Shown here piece by piece: positions 23,006 through 34,800 of a stretch of DNA of 64,000 nucleotides. Every line of letters starts with the position of its first letter. Position 1 is the first letter of the stretch. The DNA lies in the NCBI RefSeq assembly GCF_000519005.1, contig NZ_JAER01000014.1:47534-111533 (forward strand), given 5' to 3'. The notes under the pieces are model-generated. The model made no database searches. It was not told the origin of the DNA and worked only from the letters and a program-made list of their open reading frames with translations. The DNA is from Nocardioides sp. J54. Lineage in GTDB: Bacteria > Actinomycetota > Actinomycetes > Propionibacteriales > Nocardioidaceae. The translations under genes and the position numbers were made by a program.

Positions 23006-23977
23006 TCAGGCGCAGGGCCAGGAGGTCGACTTCGTCGTCTTCTTCGCACCCGACTTCAGCACGATGTTCGCCTTGATCGTGCCCGCGGTCTTCTTCGGGA
23101 TCCGGCCGACGAAGACCGACGTCTGCTTCAGCTTCGCGCCCGTGAGCGTGAACCGCTTCTTGCCGTCGACGGTGAAGGTGATCTTGCGGGCCTTGGTCCG
23201 CGCGGCCGCCGTCAGCCCGACCTTGACCCGGTTCTTCGAGCAGTCGCGGTGGCCGGGCTTGACGAAGGACTTGCCGTTCCCGCTGCGCGCCCGCAGCGTG
23301 CCGATCGGGTAGAGCGCCACCGTGCCGACGATGGAGGCCGACGCCGTGCGGGTGCTGGTGGTCCGTGCCGGGACGCTCATGCTCGGCTTCACCCGGCTGC
23401 CCAGGGTGTACTCGCCCTTGGGCACCAGCCTGGTGACGGGCTTGCCGGGCGCCACCCACGCGCTGGTCGCCGTGGTCGGGCCCTGCACGCCGATGTTCGC
23501 CTCGGCACTGCCCTGCTTGGCACCGCGGCTGCGCACCACCATCCAGGACTTCTTGGGCGCGCTCATCCGCACCGTGTAGATCTCGGCCTTGCCGACGAAC
23601 GAGTTGACCCAGCAGATCCGCGACGGGTTCGCGGTGGCCGAGAGCCGCACGGACAGGCTGACCTTCAGCTTGCGGGTGCCCCAGCCACTCGCGTTGTAGG
23701 TGCCCTCCGAGGACCGGTAGGCCTTGACGGTGCTGCCGGCGGCCTTGCCGCTCTGGGAGAGCCGGACCGCGCGGGTGCGCCCGTCGGCAGGCAGGTTCTT
23801 GGTCCTGGCCGCAGCGCGCCAGGCGGGCTCGCCGCAGCCGATGTCGTTGGCCCGGACCCAGGTGCCGATCACCAGGCTCGCGTCGCCCGCGGAGGCCTGG
23901 GCCGCCGTGGGCTGCAGCCCCAGCACGAGCCCCAGCACGACCGCCGAGCCAGCACCGATCCAGCGACGAAACCTCAT
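23006..23977 (-). CDS. Secreted protein of unknown function
   Basis: 323-residue exported protein. The signal peptide spans MRFRRWIGAGSAVVLGLVLG to an AQASA cleavage site around residue 31. The mature part is Thr/Ser/Lys-rich beta-type sequence with two loose repeats, each ending in a basic segment (SICWVN, DCSKNRVKVGL), and a Lys-rich tail KSGAKKTTKSTSWPCA; six scattered Cys could form disulfides. The ATG at 23977 follows a GGGGGAG ribosome-binding site. The gene lies between the transglutaminase-like operon end and the lipid operon. I do not recognise the family. Short 12-base repeats (22981-23013) straddle its stop. Confidence 0.72.
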   Translation of the reverse strand: MRFRRWIGAGSAVVLGLVLGLQPTAAQASAGDASLVIGTWVRANDIGCGEPAWRAAARTKNLPADGRTRAVRLSQSGKAAGSTVKAYRSSEGTYNASGWGTRKLKVSLSVRLSATANPSRICWVNSFVGKAEIYTVRMSAPKKSWMVVRSRGAKQGSAEANIGVQGPTTATSAWVAPGKPVTRLVPKGEYTLGSRVKPSMSVPARTTSTRTASASIVGTVALYPIGTLRARSGNGKSFVKPGHRDCSKNRVKVGLTAAARTKARKITFTVDGKKRFTLTGAKLKQTSVFVGRIPKKTAGTIKANIVLKSGAKKTTKSTSWPCA

Positions 23978-24029
23978 GAAGTACTCCCCCGAGAGTCGCG
24001 GGCCCGGGCCCGCCACGGTCCTTGTCCGG

Positions 24030-26561
24030 TCAATTGCCGCGCTTGAGGCTAGCAGCCCGGCGCCGCTCGACCCGCTGGCGCAGGGCGGTGCGCGCCTTCG
24101 CCACGGGCGGCAGGCCGGCCACGGCCCGGCCCACGGCGCGACCCGCGCGGGACAGCCGGGAACGCAGGTGCTCGACGGCCGGTCGCCACGGCACCGAGGC
24201 CAGCGAGAAGCGGGCGACGACCCGGCGCCACCACGGCGTCTCCTTGCGGATCCGCTTCAGCGCGGTGTCCACGTCGGACCAGTACGCCTGCGCCTCCTCC
24301 GGCGTCGGCTCGTCGGTGCCGTAGACGTGGCGGTCGGCGGTGTGGGCCAGCGTCACGACCGGTACGACGTCGTACCGGTCCGCGGCGGCGTAGGCACTCT
24401 CGCGGCGGGTGGCCCCCGGCGCCGGTCGCACGCCGAGGTCGCGCATCCGGTCGGAGAGCTCGCGCCAGGCGCCGGTCAGCCGCACCGTCGCGTCCGGCGC
24501 GCGGCGACGTCGCCGGCGGCGCAGGAACTTGTAGAGCAGCACGCCCCACAGGGGCAGGGTCAGCAGCGCTAGCTTCGCGATGTCGAGGACGATCCCGAGG
24601 ATCGTGCCGAGCACCTCGAGCAAGTCGATGTTGGACCGCTCGCCGTCGCCTTGCTGGAGGTTGTCGCTGGCCTCCTTGGGCTCGCCCGGGATTCGCGGCG
24701 GCTGCAGGACCTGCGGCTGCGGCTCCTCGTTGGGCTCGTCGTTGGGTTTGCGCAGCTTCTGGTCCTCGGGCGGGGTCGGGTCGAAGGGCACCCAGCCGAC
24801 GTCCTCGAACTTCACCTCGGTCCACGCGGTGACGTGCTCGCCCCGCACGACGCCCTGGCCCGGCGGCACCTTGAACCCGATGACGACCCGGATGGGCAGG
24901 CCCATCTGCTGGCCGATCAGCGCCATCGCGGCGGCGTACTGCTCGGCGTTGCCGACGGGCGTGGCGGTGCGGGTGAGCACCGCGAGCCGGCTGAAGCCGT
25001 GCCCGGACGGCGTGAAGTCGTCGAGGCCGTCGGAGTAGTAGCCGCGCTCGCGGAAGGCGTCGCGCAGGAACATCGCGACCTCGCCGTCGGAGCCGCCGTC
25101 GAAGCCCATGGCGACCGCCCACCGCTCGACGCGCTCGACGAGCTCCTCGGGCACGACCTTCGGCGCCGGCATCGCCACGGAGCTGTCCGCCCGCAACAGC
25201 CGGATCTCCTCGTCGGAGAGCGCCGGCGGCAGCTCCGCGTCGATCTGGAAGGCGGTGCCCTCGCGCACGCCGCCGATCTGGGCGACGGTGCCGGTCTCCC
25301 GGTTGATCACCAGCTCGCCGGCCGCGTCACCGTCGACCTCGCCGCCCATCAGCGGCGTCATCGACAGGGTCTCGCCGACGCTGGGCACCCACACCCCGGT
25401 GTAGCCCCCGATGGTGATCGTGCCGCGGTGGGTCGCCCGGAGGTTGGCCTCCGGGTCGTTTCGCAGCCGTCGGAAGGTCCCGGAGTCATGGACCGCGCCG
25501 GGACCGCCCGACACGTTCCAGACGATGCCGTCGTAGTAGTCCATCGTCGCGAGCCGCACCAGCGTGCCGCTCTCGAGGCCGTCGACGGTGAACAGCGTCG
25601 TGCCGGAGCGCACCGGCGGCTTCTTGTAGTAGCGGAACTTGGCCAGCGGGCTCGGGTAGTCGCGCGGGTCGAACGGCGGGTCCACGTGGTCGCGCAGCAC
25701 GACGCGCTGCTCGCCGGCGTCCGACATGGCGGTCAGCCCGACCGCCGCCCCACCGGCGACCGCGACGACGGCGAGGGTGCCCGCGATGCGTCGGCCCCAG
25801 CGCGCCTTGACGTGCCGCTGGGCCCGCCAGCGCAGCCAGACCACGCCGATCGCCGCGCCCGCCAGGCCGCGGGTGAGGCTGGCCTCGGCGGTGATGTCAC
25901 CGAAGGCGCAGGCGACGACCAGCACGACCGCGAGCACGAGTCCGGCGAGGCCGGAGCGGCGCGTGCGCCAGAGCAGGATCGCAGCCACCAGCCCGCCGAG
26001 CAGGCCGAGCAGGAGCGGGGCGATGAGCACCGTGCCGGTCTCCGCGAGGGGCACCGGCAGGGTCAGCGACTCGCGCCAGGTGTGCACGGTGCCGACGACG
26101 AGGTCGCGCAGCGAGTCGGCCGTCGGCAGCACCCCGTTGCGCGCGCGGTCGGGCACCACCACGGCCGAACCGATCGCGAGGTAGGCCGCCGCCGTGGTGA
26201 GCAGGGTCAGCCAGGCGCCGAGCCGCAGCCGCGCGCTCAGCCACGCGATCGCGACGCCGACGGTGAGGCCGGCGACCACGGCGACCAGCCAGCGCTCGCC
26301 GACGTAGGCCGCACCCAGCGGCCAGGCGCAGAGCACCCCGAGGCCGATGAGCAGCACGGCGTCGACGAGCGCCAGCCACCACGACGGCAGGGTGCCGGGC
26401 CGGCCCTTGCGCTGCGGCACCACCACGACGGGTCCGCTGGCGCTCGCCTCGGCGGCGCGCACCGGCGGACCGGGCGGCGGGCTGCCGGGCGGAGGGCCCG
26501 GGGGCCGGGACGGCGGGGGCGGCGGCGGGGGCGGCGGGCCCGGCGGGTGCACGGCGCTCAT
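24030..26561 (-). CDS. TgpA-type membrane transglutaminase-like protein lacking catalytic Cys and His
   Basis: 843 residues: a Pro-rich cytoplasmic N-terminus, a DUF3488-type block of about seven transmembrane helices (about 55-265), an extracellular region, a transglutaminase-core domain (about 490-600), a late transmembrane helix (about 650-670) and a basic cytoplasmic tail. The core aligns with the papain-like fold, but the catalytic Cys is Ala539 (PVGNAEQYAAAM) and the His of HAW is Thr578 (VTAWTEV); only Asp594 (FDPTP) remains. It is probably a pseudoenzyme or binding scaffold. It overlaps the DUF58 gene by four bases and is the last gene of the kinase/FN3/MoxR operon. Confidence 0.9.
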   Translation of the reverse strand: MSAVHPPGPPPPPPPPPSRPPGPPPGSPPPGPPVRAAEASASGPVVVVPQRKGRPGTLPSWWLALVDAVLLIGLGVLCAWPLGAAYVGERWLVAVVAGLTVGVAIAWLSARLRLGAWLTLLTTAAAYLAIGSAVVVPDRARNGVLPTADSLRDLVVGTVHTWRESLTLPVPLAETGTVLIAPLLLGLLGGLVAAILLWRTRRSGLAGLVLAVVLVVACAFGDITAEASLTRGLAGAAIGVVWLRWRAQRHVKARWGRRIAGTLAVVAVAGGAAVGLTAMSDAGEQRVVLRDHVDPPFDPRDYPSPLAKFRYYKKPPVRSGTTLFTVDGLESGTLVRLATMDYYDGIVWNVSGGPGAVHDSGTFRRLRNDPEANLRATHRGTITIGGYTGVWVPSVGETLSMTPLMGGEVDGDAAGELVINRETGTVAQIGGVREGTAFQIDAELPPALSDEEIRLLRADSSVAMPAPKVVPEELVERVERWAVAMGFDGGSDGEVAMFLRDAFRERGYYSDGLDDFTPSGHGFSRLAVLTRTATPVGNAEQYAAAMALIGQQMGLPIRVVIGFKVPPGQGVVRGEHVTAWTEVKFEDVGWVPFDPTPPEDQKLRKPNDEPNEEPQPQVLQPPRIPGEPKEASDNLQQGDGERSNIDLLEVLGTILGIVLDIAKLALLTLPLWGVLLYKFLRRRRRRRAPDATVRLTGAWRELSDRMRDLGVRPAPGATRRESAYAAADRYDVVPVVTLAHTADRHVYGTDEPTPEEAQAYWSDVDTALKRIRKETPWWRRVVARFSLASVPWRPAVEHLRSRLSRAGRAVGRAVAGLPPVAKARTALRQRVERRRAASLKRGN

Positions 26562-27841
26562 GCCGAGACCCTCCGTACGGCGACGCCGAGCTCCTCGAGG
26601 CGCCCGACCGTGGCGACCGCGAGGTCGCCGAGCCAGCGCACCGACGGCTCCTCGCCGAGGATGCAGCGCACGGCGATGACCCGGGTGTCGACCGGGAGGT
26701 ACTGCCGGGCGCGGCGCAGCTCGGTGATGCTCACCCCGGAGCCGATGCACAGCACCATCACGCTGGCGGCCAGCTCGTCGACGCTCAGGTAGCGGGCGAC
26801 GTCGACGAGGTGCTTTGCCTTCCAGTCGTACGTCAGCCCCGACAGGCCGTCCAGGAAGCGCTGGGCCGAGGACGACGGCAGGGACCCGTGGGACGCGGCC
26901 GCGCTCAGCTGCTGGCCGTCGGCGAGGGCCTGCGTGCCGAGCGAGCCGGCGATGGAGATCGCGAGCTCGAACTCGTCGTCGGAGACGTAGTCCTCCAGCC
27001 GCGAGCTCACCATGGTCAGCAGGTGGGAGCGCCGGGTCTCCTCGAACTGGCGCACCATGAGGGTGCCCGTCTTGGCGCTCGACTTCCAGTGGATGTGGCG
27101 GCGGTCGTCGCCGGCGACGTAGCCGCGCAGGGCGTGGAAGGAGACGTCGTTGTCGGAGACCTTCGGGACCGTCCGGCCCTCCAGGTCACGGACCAGGCCG
27201 GCGGCCGAGCCCTCGACGCGCAGCGTCTTGGGGTGCACGTAGAGGGTGTCCATCTCGCTCAGCCGGCGCTCGCGCCGCAGCAGCCCGAGCGGATCGGCGC
27301 GCACGGCGGTGACCGGGCCGACGTCGAGGACGGCGCGGTGCGCGGTCGGGATGGCGAAGAGCTCCTCGTGGACGGCCCCGGGCGCGAGCGAGGGGAGCTC
27401 GAAGGCGGCGCGGCCCGCGCCGACCGGGAACTCCACGACCAGCTGCCGCGAGCGGCGGCCGGTCGGGTTGCTCAGGGTGAGGTAGCCGTTGGCCCGCTCC
27501 CCCACGATCACCCGGTCCCGGGCGAGGTCGAGGCGCGCCGCCAGCGGCTGGCGACCGATGACGAAGAGCACCGCGATGAGCAGCAGCAGGGCCAGGAAGG
27601 CCCCCGCCACGAGGAGCTCGCGCCAGTGCAGCATCGGCGCCGCGACCAGGAGCGCCACCGCGAGCACGCCAACCACCCAGCCGGCCTCGGTGACGGTCTC
27701 GGTGAGGGGGCGCACCGCCGTCCGGAGGCGCTGGGTCCGCCGCGCGAGGTCGTCGCGCAGCTGCCCGGTGACCGCCTGGCGGCGCCGGGAGAGGACGGCG
27801 GGCAGGCGCCGGAGCGCCGATGCCCTGCTGCGGAGGCTCAT
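26558..27841 (-). CDS. DUF58 domain-containing membrane protein
   Basis: 427 residues with two transmembrane helices (about 52-92), then a DUF58 region with RDVVFHALRGYVAGDD-like DVSFHALRGYVAGDDRRHIHWKSSAKTGTLMVRQFEE, the hallmark of the family (W-K-x-S/T-A-R...). DUF58 proteins are encoded next to MoxR ATPases across bacteria and are thought to act with them in assembling or activating extracytoplasmic protein complexes. The ATG at 27841 lies four bases after the MoxR stop; its own stop overlaps the transglutaminase-like gene. Confidence 0.93.
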   Translation of the reverse strand: MSLRSRASALRRLPAVLSRRRQAVTGQLRDDLARRTQRLRTAVRPLTETVTEAGWVVGVLAVALLVAAPMLHWRELLVAGAFLALLLLIAVLFVIGRQPLAARLDLARDRVIVGERANGYLTLSNPTGRRSRQLVVEFPVGAGRAAFELPSLAPGAVHEELFAIPTAHRAVLDVGPVTAVRADPLGLLRRERRLSEMDTLYVHPKTLRVEGSAAGLVRDLEGRTVPKVSDNDVSFHALRGYVAGDDRRHIHWKSSAKTGTLMVRQFEETRRSHLLTMVSSRLEDYVSDDEFELAISIAGSLGTQALADGQQLSAAASHGSLPSSSAQRFLDGLSGLTYDWKAKHLVDVARYLSVDELAASVMVLCIGSGVSITELRRARQYLPVDTRVIAVRCILGEEPSVRWLGDLAVATVGRLEELGVAVRRVSA

Positions 27842-27845
27842 CGGG

Positions 27846-28817
27846 TCAACGTCCTGCGGGCTCCAGCGGCACCGACACGCGCTCGAGCACGCGGCGCACG
27901 ACGTCCTCGGTCGTCGTGCCCCGGAAGTCCTCCTCCGGGTCGAGGACCATGCGGTGCGCGAGGACGGGGACGGCGAGGGTCTTGATGTCGTCGGGCACGA
28001 CGTAGTTGCGGCCGTACGACGCCGCCCACGCCCGCGCGGCGCGGACCAGCGCCTGCGCGGCACGCACGCTGGTGCCGAGGACGACCTCGGGCGCCTCGCG
28101 GGTGCCCTCGGTGATCAGCGAGACGTACTCGAGGACGGCGGGCTCGACGTGCACCTGCTGCGCCAGCCGGATCAGGTGCAGCACGTTGTCGCCGCTGATG
28201 ATCGGGTTGAGGACGGCCGCCTTCTTCCCCTTCGGCGCGTGGGTGAGGATCTGCACCGTGCTCTCGTGGTCGGGGTAGCCGAGCGAGGTCTTGATCAGGA
28301 ACCGGTCGAGCTGCGCCTCGGGCAGCCTGTAGGTGCCGGCCTGCTCGATCGGGTTCTGCGTCGCGATGACGATGAACGGCTGGCCCACCTGGTGGGTGAT
28401 GCCGTCGACCGTCACCTGGCTCTCCTCCATGACCTCCAGCAGCGCCGACTGGGTCTTCGGCGAGGCGCGGTTGATCTCGTCGGCCAGCACGACGTTGGAG
28501 AAGATCGGGCCCTTGTGGAACTCGAACTGCTGGGTGCGCTGGTCGAAGATCGTCACGCCGGTCACGTCGCTGGGCAGCAGGTCCGGGGTGAACTGGATGC
28601 GGTGGTGCTCGCCCTGGATCGTCTGCGCGATCGCCCTCGCCAGCGAGGTCTTGCCCGTGCCCGGGTAGTCCTCGAGGAGCAGGTGCCCCTCCGCCAGCAG
28701 GGTGACGAACGCGAGCCGGACGACCTCGGTCTTGCCGACGATCGCCTGCTCGACGTTGGCGACGAGCTGGGCGAAGGTCTGCGAGAACCACTCGGTCTGT
28801 TCGGAGCTGAGCGACAT
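27846..28817 (-). CDS. MoxR-family AAA+ ATPase
   Basis: 323-residue AAA+ chaperone-like ATPase. Walker A LLEDYPGTGKTSLARA (about 47-62), Walker B VVLADEINRASPKTQSALLEVMEE, sensor 1 VIATQNPIEQAGTYRLPEAQLDRF and a C-terminal AAA lid 2. MoxR proteins work with DUF58 and VWA partners on insertion or maturation of secreted or membrane complexes. Here it lies between the giant Ig/FN3 surface protein and DUF58, so it may remodel that protein or its membrane neighbours. The ATG follows a GAAAGG ribosome-binding site. Confidence 0.96.
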   Translation of the reverse strand: MSLSSEQTEWFSQTFAQLVANVEQAIVGKTEVVRLAFVTLLAEGHLLLEDYPGTGKTSLARAIAQTIQGEHHRIQFTPDLLPSDVTGVTIFDQRTQQFEFHKGPIFSNVVLADEINRASPKTQSALLEVMEESQVTVDGITHQVGQPFIVIATQNPIEQAGTYRLPEAQLDRFLIKTSLGYPDHESTVQILTHAPKGKKAAVLNPIISGDNVLHLIRLAQQVHVEPAVLEYVSLITEGTREAPEVVLGTSVRAAQALVRAARAWAASYGRNYVVPDDIKTLAVPVLAHRMVLDPEEDFRGTTTEDVVRRVLERVSVPLEPAGR

Positions 28818-28847
28818 GGACTGCCTTTCGTGGACGTGCTGGGGGAG

Positions 28848-31800
28848 CTAGTTGCGGGAGATGGAGACGTTGGAAAGGCCGGGCGACCCGACGGTCAGCG
28901 TGCCGGGCGGGGTGAACGAGCAGCTGGACCCGCCGACCCGGAACGTCTTGTTGTGGCCGCTGACGACCTGGTTGAAGTCGCAGTTCTCGGCGGTGTAGCC
29001 CAGCGCCCCGGGGTCGACCGTGATCGGCGCGCCGGCGGCCGGGAACCCCTCGACCTTCACCTCGGCGCCGCAGGCCCCGATGATGCAAGGGGCCTTCCAG
29101 CGCAGCGTCATCTCCCGCATCTTCGAGGACGCCGTGAACGAGACCACGTCGCTGAACCTCCGGTCCTGGCTGGCGGACGAGACCGTCTGTGCCCAGACCG
29201 TCACGCTGTCCCCACCCTGGTTGACCTGGTCGTCGTAGTAGCGGTCGCCGTCGGTCCACGGACCGTCCGGTCCGGTGAGGCTGTAGCGCACTCCTTCCAC
29301 GCTGCGCCCGTTCGCGCCACCTTCGTCGATGCGCAGGTCGATGGTGTAGTACCAGTTGCTCACGTTCCTCGCCGTCGGCGGGAACGGCTTGCCCCACGTC
29401 GCGATGCCGTTGACCGTGGCGTCCTGGCCCTGGACGTTGCGGTCGCCGTTGCGCGTCACCGCCCACACCCGCACCGAGTGCGAGGTGCTGTTCGCCGAGA
29501 ACCGCACGTTCACGCCGCCGGCGCCGGGCGCCGACCCGACCGTCATCGTGGGTCCGCCGGACAGCGGCTCGACCACGTAGTGGGAGATCGGCAGGCCGCC
29601 GTCGTCGGCCGGGGCCTCCCACCCGATCTTCGCCGTGCGGTCCTCCGGCGACGACCCGATCTCACGCAGGTTCCGCACCGGCGCGGCCTTGGTCCACGGG
29701 CGCCCCGAGGCGCTCGGGCTGGGCTGGCTGGTGCCGGCGTCGTTCTTCGCCGCGACGGTGAACGTGACGGTGTGCCCCTTGCGGATGCCGTCCTTGCCGT
29801 CGAAGGTGCGCGACGTCGTGGAGCCGTCGACCTCGTAGGTCGACTGGCTGCAGCCCTGGCAGCGCAGGACGTACCTCGACACCGGGTTGCCGTTGCTCTG
29901 CGACTCCGACCACGCGCTCCACTCGATGCGCACCCACGGCTCGCTGTTGAAGGGCGAGTCCTCGCTGGCGGTCAGCTTGGGGGCCTGGCCCGAGCGCAGC
30001 GGGGCCCCGAAGGGCACGACCGGCTTCGACGGTGCCGAGAACTCACGCTTCGGCTCCACCGCGTTGACCGCGCGGATCTCGAAGGCGTACGGCGTGCCGT
30101 TGGTCAGCCCCGGGATGATGTAGGAGCTGGCGCTGCCGGACGCCGTCCAGGTGCGGGTGCTGCCCGCCTCCTTGATCTCGTACGACGTGATCGGGGAGCC
30201 CTCGTTCTTCGGCGGGGTCCAGGTCAGCTTGAGCTGGCGGTCCATCTTGTCGCCGGTCGGCGCTCGCTCGGTGACGATCGTCGGCGGCGTCATCAGCTCG
30301 GGCGCCTTGTTCGGCACGATCTCGTCGGACTCCGGGCTCGCCTTGCTCCAGCCCTCGCTGTTGCGGGCCTTGACGGTGAACCGGTACGCCTGGCCCGGCG
30401 TGAGGCCGTCGAGGCGGCAGGTGGTGACGGTGCAGGTCTTGCGGTAGCCGTTCGACCCGCTCACCTCGTACTCGGTGATGGCGGCGCCGTTGGCGTCGGG
30501 CTCGCGCCACGACAGGACCGCCGACGAGGCCTCGACCGAGGACAGCACCGGCCGGTCGGGGGCGTCCGGCTCGGAGATCACGGTGACGTTGATCCTGGCC
30601 ACGACGTCGCGGGCCCGGTCGCCGGAGGCGTCGGAGACGGTGACGCTGATCTGCGAGGTGCCCGACGAGGTCGGGGTGAACCACACGGTCGACCCCTCGG
30701 TCCGCACGTCGGCCAGCCGGCCGTCACCCTCGACCCGCGGGTTGCTCGCCTCGATCGGCTTGTCCGGGTAGGGGTTCACGGCCGATGCCGAGAGGTCGAC
30801 GGCGGTGGCCTCGCCCTCCTCGGCGTTGACCGAGATGTCCGGGATCTGCAGCGTCGGCAGGTTGCTGCCGACGATGCGCGCGGTGATCGTCGCGCTGACC
30901 TGCCCGCCGTTGCCGTCGTCGGCGGTGACCCCGATGTCGAGCGACTCGCCGTCCTCGGCGCCGCGACCGGCCTCGATCGACAGGATGCTGTCGTCGATGT
31001 CGGTCGAGAGGCCGTCGGGCGTGGAGGTGACCGACCAGGTCATCGACTCCAGGTCGTCCTCGTTGGCGTCGCGGGTGAGCCCCTCGAGGTCCACCTCGGC
31101 GGGGTCGCCCTCGGCGGTGACGTCGACCGCGGCGTCGCGCATCGTCGGCGCGACGTTGCCCGAGGGCTTCACGTCGATCGGCACGGTCAGCAACGACTCG
31201 AGGGCGGCGTCCTCGGCCGTCGTCCTTCCGTCGGTCACCTTGACGGTCACCGACGCGGGCCCGACGTGCCCCTTGGCCGGGCGGAAGGCGAGCGAGGTCT
31301 CCTCCCCCTCGACCGGCGTCACCGACCCGTTGACCGCCGTCGGGTTGCTGTCGGGCGTGATGTGCACCTCGCGTCCGGCGCGGGTGACGACGAGGTCGCG
31401 CAGGTCGAAGACGGTGCGCTGGTCGGCGGGCACCTCGACGGGCACGAGGTCCTCGTTGGTGGTCAGCTGCGGCGGCACGTTGTCGGTGCCGGTCACGAAG
31501 ACCACGCCGTAGGTGGAGGTCGACTCGTCGTCGGCGTCGTCGAGCGTGTAGAGCACGATCTGGTCCTCGGCGGCGAGCTTCACGCGGACGACGCTCTCGT
31601 CGTCGACGTCGCAGTCGCCGCCGCTGCCGGCGTCGCAGTCGGTCACCCTCAGGTCGACCTTCGCACCGTCGAAGTCGAGGTCGTTGTCGGTCACCGACAC
31701 CTCGACCCAGTCGCCCGGCTCCTTGCCGATGATGTCCCCCAGGTCGGCGACGTCGTCGTGCGCGATCGGCGGGTAGAACGGCGCCTGGGTGCTCGCGGAG

Positions 31801-34800
31801 ACCTTGAGCACGGCGCTGTCGGTCGCGCCCGCGGCGTCCTCGATCGTGTAGCCGATGTTGGTCGGGACCGAGGCCCCGGAGTCCGGCGCCTTGCCGACCT
31901 CGACCTCGACGAAGCCGTTCTCGTGCTCGGCCGGGGTCGAGTCGTTGAGCTCGCGGATGCGCAGCGGGTCGTCGTCGGGGTCGACGTCGTTGGTCAGCAC
32001 GTTGTAGGAGATCGTCCGGTTCGGCTGGACCAGGACGCTGTCGTCGAGGGCGACCGGCGGCTGGTTCTGCGGCTCCTCCGGCACGACGCCGACGCGGACC
32101 TCGGCGACGCCCGTGCCGCCGTACTTGTCCTGCACCTGGATCTGGAAGAAGTCGGTGCCGCGCTTGCCCTCGAAGGCCTCGTAGCGGATCCAGTCGACGC
32201 CGGTGTCGACCACGCGGCCCAGCGACGGCGCGGTGAGGATGCTGCGGAAGGAGACCGCGTCGCCGTCGGGGTCGGCACCGACCAGGTCGATCGGGATCAC
32301 CTTGGGGCGCCCACCGATGACACGGTCGATGATCGGCTGCGGCACCGGCTTGTTGTTGTTCTTCGCCGAGTCCGGGACCACGTAGATGCTGACCTCGGCC
32401 GAGGCCTTGAGCCCGTCGTTGTCGCGCACGCCGTAGATGACCGAGTAGGTGCCCGGCTCCTCCGGGGCGCGCATCCGCAGCGCGTCGCCGGCCACCCAGA
32501 CGTCGACGTCGCCCTTCTCGAGGTCGGACTGGAACAGCCGCGGCTTGCCACCGTCGGGGTCGGAGTCGTTGGCGAGCACGGGGATCGACGTCACCGCGCC
32601 GGCGCGGACCGTCACCTGGTCCTTGTTCGCGATCGGGTGGCGGTTGGCGTCGCTGGAGCTGCGCTGGGCGATCACGAGCGTGCCGGTCGCCGAGCTGCGC
32701 CCGTCGGAGACGACGTACTCGACCGTCACGGGCTTGCCGACCAGGTCGGTGACCGCGCTGACGACGGCGAGCCGCTTCTCGACGACGGACACCTTGACGC
32801 CGGGCACCGACGGTCGGCCGATCCGGGTGACGACGAGGACGTCGCCGTCCGGGTCGAGGTCGTTGAGCAGCAGGTCGACCTGCGCCGTGGCGCCGCCGGT
32901 GACGGTCACCTTGTCGCGCACGGCGACCGGGGGCCGGTTGTCCTTCGGCGGCGACTCGATGTCGAGGCGGATGAAGGCCGACTTCGTCGCGGTCGAGTTG
33001 TAGGCGGAGTACTCCAGGTAGTAGGTCTTCGCCGTCGCCGCCTGGAACGTGAAGGTGCCGGAGTCGAGGTCCTTGCTGATCTGGGTGCCGGCGTCGTCAC
33101 CGACGACCTTGACGTCCTTGAGGGCCAGCTCGCCGCCCTCGGGGTTGCGGTCGTTGGCCAGCGGCTGGACGACCACCTGGGTGTCCGCGACGCCGGAGGC
33201 CAGGTCGGCGACCAGCTCCGGCGGGGCGCCCTCGGCCACCACCTTCACCGGCAGGCTGCCGCGGTAGACGTCGATGCCGTCCTCGATGACGTACTTGACC
33301 TCGCCGGTGGAGCCGGCAGCCCCGTCGTCGGTGTAGGTGAGCGTGCCATCGGGGCGGAACTCGACCTCGCCGCCGCGGGCGGTGGCCTCGGTGAGGGTGA
33401 GGTCGTCGCCGTCCATGTCGTAGAAGTCGGCGAGCAGGTACATGCTCGCGGTCGCGCCCCGGGCCACGGTGAGCTCCGGCTTGCGGTCCTCCATGAGGCC
33501 CGGCTTCTCGTTCTGGTTGGAGTCGCGGATCTGCAGGGTGACCCGCGCCCGCACCTGCTGGTTCACCCGGCCGTCGGTCACGTAGTAGTAGAACTGCGAC
33601 TCGCCGCTCGCGTCGGAGGGTACGGCGACCTGCAGCTGCGTGCCGCCGCCGACGATCTTGACCTCCAGCTCGGGGCCGGCGAGGTGCTCGGTCTTGACGA
33701 TCCGGATGATGTCGCCGTCGGGGTCGTGGTCGTTCATCGCGACGACCGGCAGCACCGTGGAGCGCCCGGGCCGGGCACCCAGCTCGTCGTCGACCGGCTC
33801 CGGCGGCCGGTTCTCCTGGTCGGGCGTCTCCTCGGTCGTCTTCTTGATCTTCGACCGGTTCTCGTTCTGCGGGTCGACCTGCGGCCAGTTGTCGATCTTG
33901 GCCTTGCCGGGCTGCTGGACCAGCCACGCGTCGCCGGTGCGCACGTCGTTGAGGACCACGACGTTGCGGTTGACGCGGAAGCGCAGCTCCGCGCCCTCCT
34001 GCATGTCGCTGATCGGGTCGGTGTCGTCGTCCTCGTCGTTCGGGCAGTCGCGCAGGTAGTTCGGCGGCGAGACCGACGACCAGGCGGCGTAGACGCACCC
34101 GGTGGAGGGCAGCACGACGGGCGCGGCCGGGGAGCCGGACGGCTGGAGGTCACCCACCCGGTCGAGGTCGCCCCCGTCGAGCGGGGTGCGGAACAGGCCC
34201 TCCCGCGTGGCGACGTAGACCTCGTCGCCCTCGGCCGAGGGCTCCTGCAGCTCGACCTCGGTCGGGTCTGCAGCCTCGACGGCGACGGCCTCCGCGCCCG
34301 GACGGGTGAGCTCGACGGTGGTGCGGTTGAACAGCACCGGGGTGTCGTCGACGACCGTCAGCTCGAGCATGAGCGGGTTCGTGCCGACGTCCTCGCCGAG
34401 GTCGATCGCCTCGCCCTTGCTGGCGTTGCCGTCGCTGCCGACGTCGAACGGGGTGGCCCTGCCCTCGCGGTCGAGCACCCAGGCCCGGCCGTCGGGCGAG
34501 ACGGTGGCGGTGACCGCACCGGTCATGACCGGCTTCGCGGTCTTCTCGGAGAAGGCGTTGAAGCGGCTGGCGGACTGCACCCACGCCTTGCCCTTGACGT
34601 GGTCGACCACGGCGAAGGTCTTGCCGCCGTGCGCGACGACCGCGTCGGCCGGCAGCTCGGTGGGCTCGAGCGTGGTGGCCCGGGTGACGTCGACCGGCTT
34701 GACCGTGCGCTCACCGGCGGCGTCGTCGACGTAGACCGACGTGGCCCGCTGGAAGATGTCGAAGTCCGTGCTGGCCGCCTCGACGCCGAGGTCGAGCTCC

